This document shows, in pieces, positions 13,683 to 15,074 of a DNA stretch of 15,074 nt. Position numbers and translations under genes: made by a program. The stretch is from DASXZH01 sp036502005. GTDB taxonomy: Bacteria > Armatimonadota > Fimbriimonadia > Fimbriimonadales > Fimbriimonadaceae. Numbering within the stretch: the first letter of the stretch is position 1; every line of letters starts with the position of its first letter. The stretch is from positions 1 to 15,074 of the forward strand of contig DASXZH010000054.1 in assembly GCA_036502005.1 (NCBI GenBank), in the 5' to 3' direction. Below the pieces are notes generated by a model, which ran no database searches, was not told the origin of the DNA, and saw only the letters and a list, made by a program, of their open reading frames with translations.

Positions 13683-14675
13683 TTAGCCTACCGGGAAGAG
13701 CTTGTCGATTTCGTCCAGTTCCTTTTGGGTGAAACTTACCTTGTCCAAGGCAGCTACGTTTTCCTTGATTTGCTGGAGACTGGAAGCTCCAATTAAAGCA
13801 CTTGTCACCTCCGGCAACCTTAGAATCCAGGCCAGCGCCATCTGGGCAAGAGTTTGACCTCGCTTCTTGGCCATTTCGTTGGCGCGTGTGAGCCTCTTTA
13901 GCCGATCCGGCGTTAAGTTGTTTTTCACCCAATCTTCGCCCCATTTCTCCGCTGCGCGCGAATGGGCTGGAATATTTCCGTGAAGGTATTTGTCGGTTAA
14001 CATGCCACTTGCGAGTGGGCAAAAGGGGATGATTCCAATCCCTTCCCTGGCACACTGCGGAACAACATCTTTCTCGATGCCACGCCCCAACATGTTGTAA
14101 TAGGGTTGATGGATCAAGATCTTTGTGTAGCCTCGATGACGCAAGATCGCATTGGCCTCGGCCGTCGCCGCTCCCGAATAGCTACTGATTCCCGCGTACA
14201 GCGCTTTGCCTTGTCTAACCAATTGGTCAAGAGCTTCCATGGTCTCTTCTAACGGCGTATTGGGATCAAATCGGTGGGAGTAAAAAATGTCGAAATAGTC
14301 AACGCCCATGCGCTTCAGCGACTGATCGCAACTGGCGATAAGATATTTCTTGGATCCCCACTCGCCGTAGGGGCCCTTCCACATCTCGTAGCCTGCCTTG
14401 CTGGAAATGATCAGCTCATCGCGGGGCATGTCCTTTATGATCTTGCCGCAAACGATTTCGGCATTTCCGGGTGGGGTGCCATAGTTGTTGGCAAAGTCAA
14501 AGTGGGTGATGCCAAGGTCGAAGGCGCCGAAGAGGCATTCCTTGGCAACATCGGGCCCTCGGTATCCGCCAAAGGTTTCCCACGCGCCGAGCGAAATAGC
14601 CGGAAGAAGAAGGCCGCTGCGTCCGCAGCGGCGGTAGGTCATCTTGTCATAGCGGCTCTCGCTGAATGAATGCAT
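13683..14675 (-). CDS. gpr: Aldo/keto reductase, L-glyceraldehyde-3-phosphate reductase type (YghZ/Gpr-like)
   Basis: The protein has 330 residues (E. coli YghZ has 346). It closely follows YghZ: YRRCGRSGLLLPAISLG (14-30), FDLGITHFDFANNYG-PPG (52-70), LIISSKAGYEMWKGPYG (88-104), DQSLKRMGVDYFDIFYSHR (117-135) and GQTLAQMALAWIL. The AKR catalytic tetrad is D60, Y65, K93 and H134. YghZ reduces L-glyceraldehyde 3-phosphate and other aldehydes with NADPH and is thought to detoxify stray metabolites; related family members act on methylglyoxal. The start at ATG 14675 is preferred over M12 because the residues before it (ESRYDKM) align with the N-terminus of YghZ (NPERYGQM). No clear Shine-Dalgarno. 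It is followed after nine bases by a small membrane protein. Confidence 0.94.
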   Translation of the reverse strand: MHSFSESRYDKMTYRRCGRSGLLLPAISLGAWETFGGYRGPDVAKECLFGAFDLGITHFDFANNYGTPPGNAEIVCGKIIKDMPRDELIISSKAGYEMWKGPYGEWGSKKYLIASCDQSLKRMGVDYFDIFYSHRFDPNTPLEETMEALDQLVRQGKALYAGISSYSGAATAEANAILRHRGYTKILIHQPYYNMLGRGIEKDVVPQCAREGIGIIPFCPLASGMLTDKYLHGNIPAHSRAAEKWGEDWVKNNLTPDRLKRLTRANEMAKKRGQTLAQMALAWILRLPEVTSALIGASSLQQIKENVAALDKVSFTQKELDEIDKLFPVG

Positions 14676-14746
14676 GGGATGAGATTACTTGAACAACACA
14701 CCCTGTAGGTTTTGTTTAGGCTTTTGCGGGTTGGGCTATTGATGAT

Positions 14747-14862
14747 TTCACGCAGAGAGGCAGCGTTCGCAGGGGAAGTATAAAGCTTTATTGTGGGTTC
14801 TCTAAGCATCTCCTTGACGACTCCAAAAAGCAACCTCTGTGCCCTCTGTGTCTCTGCGTGAA
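14747..14862. repeat. Inverted-repeat element with 12-bp ends (TTCACGCAGAGA)
   Basis: TTCACGCAGAGA (14747-14758) is perfectly repeated inverted at 14851-14862. On the right arm the repeat continues as the tract CCTCTGTGCCCTCTGTG (14834-14850); the left arm diverges after the 12 bp. From memory, 'cacagagg-gcacagagg' tracts of this type are dispersed in many environmental bacterial genomes. The 92 bp between the arms have no ORF. It looks like a small non-autonomous or decayed repeat. Confidence 0.6.
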
Positions 14863-14943
14863 CTATCCCTTGCCGTCAATTATTGTTTCTGTCGAACCAA
14901 GCGATGAGTCTTCTCATTCGCGTCACCCGTCACCCGCATAGGC

Positions 14944-15074
14944 GTTAAAATAAGGTTTAGAGGGCTACTTTCAAAGGTTTGTCGCTCGCGCCTCTCCCGG
15001 TTCGCGGACTCACCGACCTCTCCATCCGGGAGAGATTTGTGGCTGCAAAAACGCCAAGGTTTCCTTATTTTAAC
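14944..15074. repeat. Palindromic element with 12-bp terminal inverted repeats and nested inner repeat
   Basis: GTTAAAATAAGG (14944-14955) is perfectly inverted at 15063-15074, the last bases of the window. Inside it a second perfect inverted repeat, CTCTCCCGG (14992-15000) and CCGGGAGAG (15026-15034), forms a GC-rich hairpin. The 131-bp size, AT-rich ends and lack of coding capacity resemble a MITE or a REP-like unit. The right flank is not visible, so a target duplication cannot be checked. Confidence 0.55.

Larger units (their letters stand above)
14676..15074. other. Gene-free region with two inverted-repeat elements
   Basis: No supported gene is present in these 399 bp. They contain the 116-bp inverted-repeat unit at 14747-14862 and the 131-bp unit at 14944-15074, both listed separately. 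The promoter of the aldo/keto reductase should lie near 14690-14740, but I could not place it securely. Confidence 0.5.

Overview
The window comes from a bacterial chromosome of moderate GC. Nothing in it fixes the taxon. The bifunctional homocysteine methyltransferase/MTHFR, the signal-peptide proteins of unknown family and the many TTG/GTG starts (5 of 13 genes) would suit a deep-branching phylum such as Armatimonadota (Fimbriimonadia-like), but that is only an inference. Most genes are housekeeping or unknown secreted and membrane proteins. There is no phage, CRISPR or defence locus.

Layout. (a) 1-94 is the 3' end (domains V and VI) of a group II intron whose body lies off the left edge. 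(b) 205-1536 (+) is a membrane-anchored beta-propeller-like protein. It converges, with a 14-nt overlap, on a minus-strand operon 4231->1523: elongation factor P, a polytopic membrane protein with an eight-cysteine cytoplasmic loop, and an RtcA-family protein in which the catalytic histidine is replaced by arginine. (c) 6058->4424 (-) holds two tandem YkuE/YaeI-type metallophosphoesterases, one with a Tat-type signal and one with an N-terminal anchor. (d) 7990->6182 (-) is a bifunctional homocysteine S-methyltransferase/methylenetetrahydrofolate reductase. (e) 7991-8393 is a 400-bp divergent intergenic region rich in inverted repeats. Both flanking genes show a TANNNT box exactly six bases before the start codon, the arrangement expected of leaderless transcripts. 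(f) 8394-11137 (+) is a two-gene unit: a 696-aa secreted glycoside-hydrolase-like protein, then a YihX-like HAD phosphatase with a TTG start overlapping the upstream stop. (g) 11134-13333 (-) holds a small lipoprotein and two tandem paralogous secreted proteins that share a duplicated promoter. A strong terminator lies at 11672-11697. (h) 13434-14675 (-) is an aldo/keto reductase of the L-glyceraldehyde-3-phosphate reductase type followed by a small two-helix membrane protein. (i) 14676-15074 has no gene and carries two different inverted-repeat elements.

How the genes work together. The most coherent new grouping is efp / Cys-rich membrane protein / RtcA-like, with intergenic gaps of 15 and 3 bp. 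It links a translation factor and an apparently non-adenylating RNA-cyclase homologue to a predicted metal-binding membrane protein. The metallophosphoesterases, the lipoprotein and the paralogous exported proteins all point to envelope functions. The other genes look like independent metabolic units.
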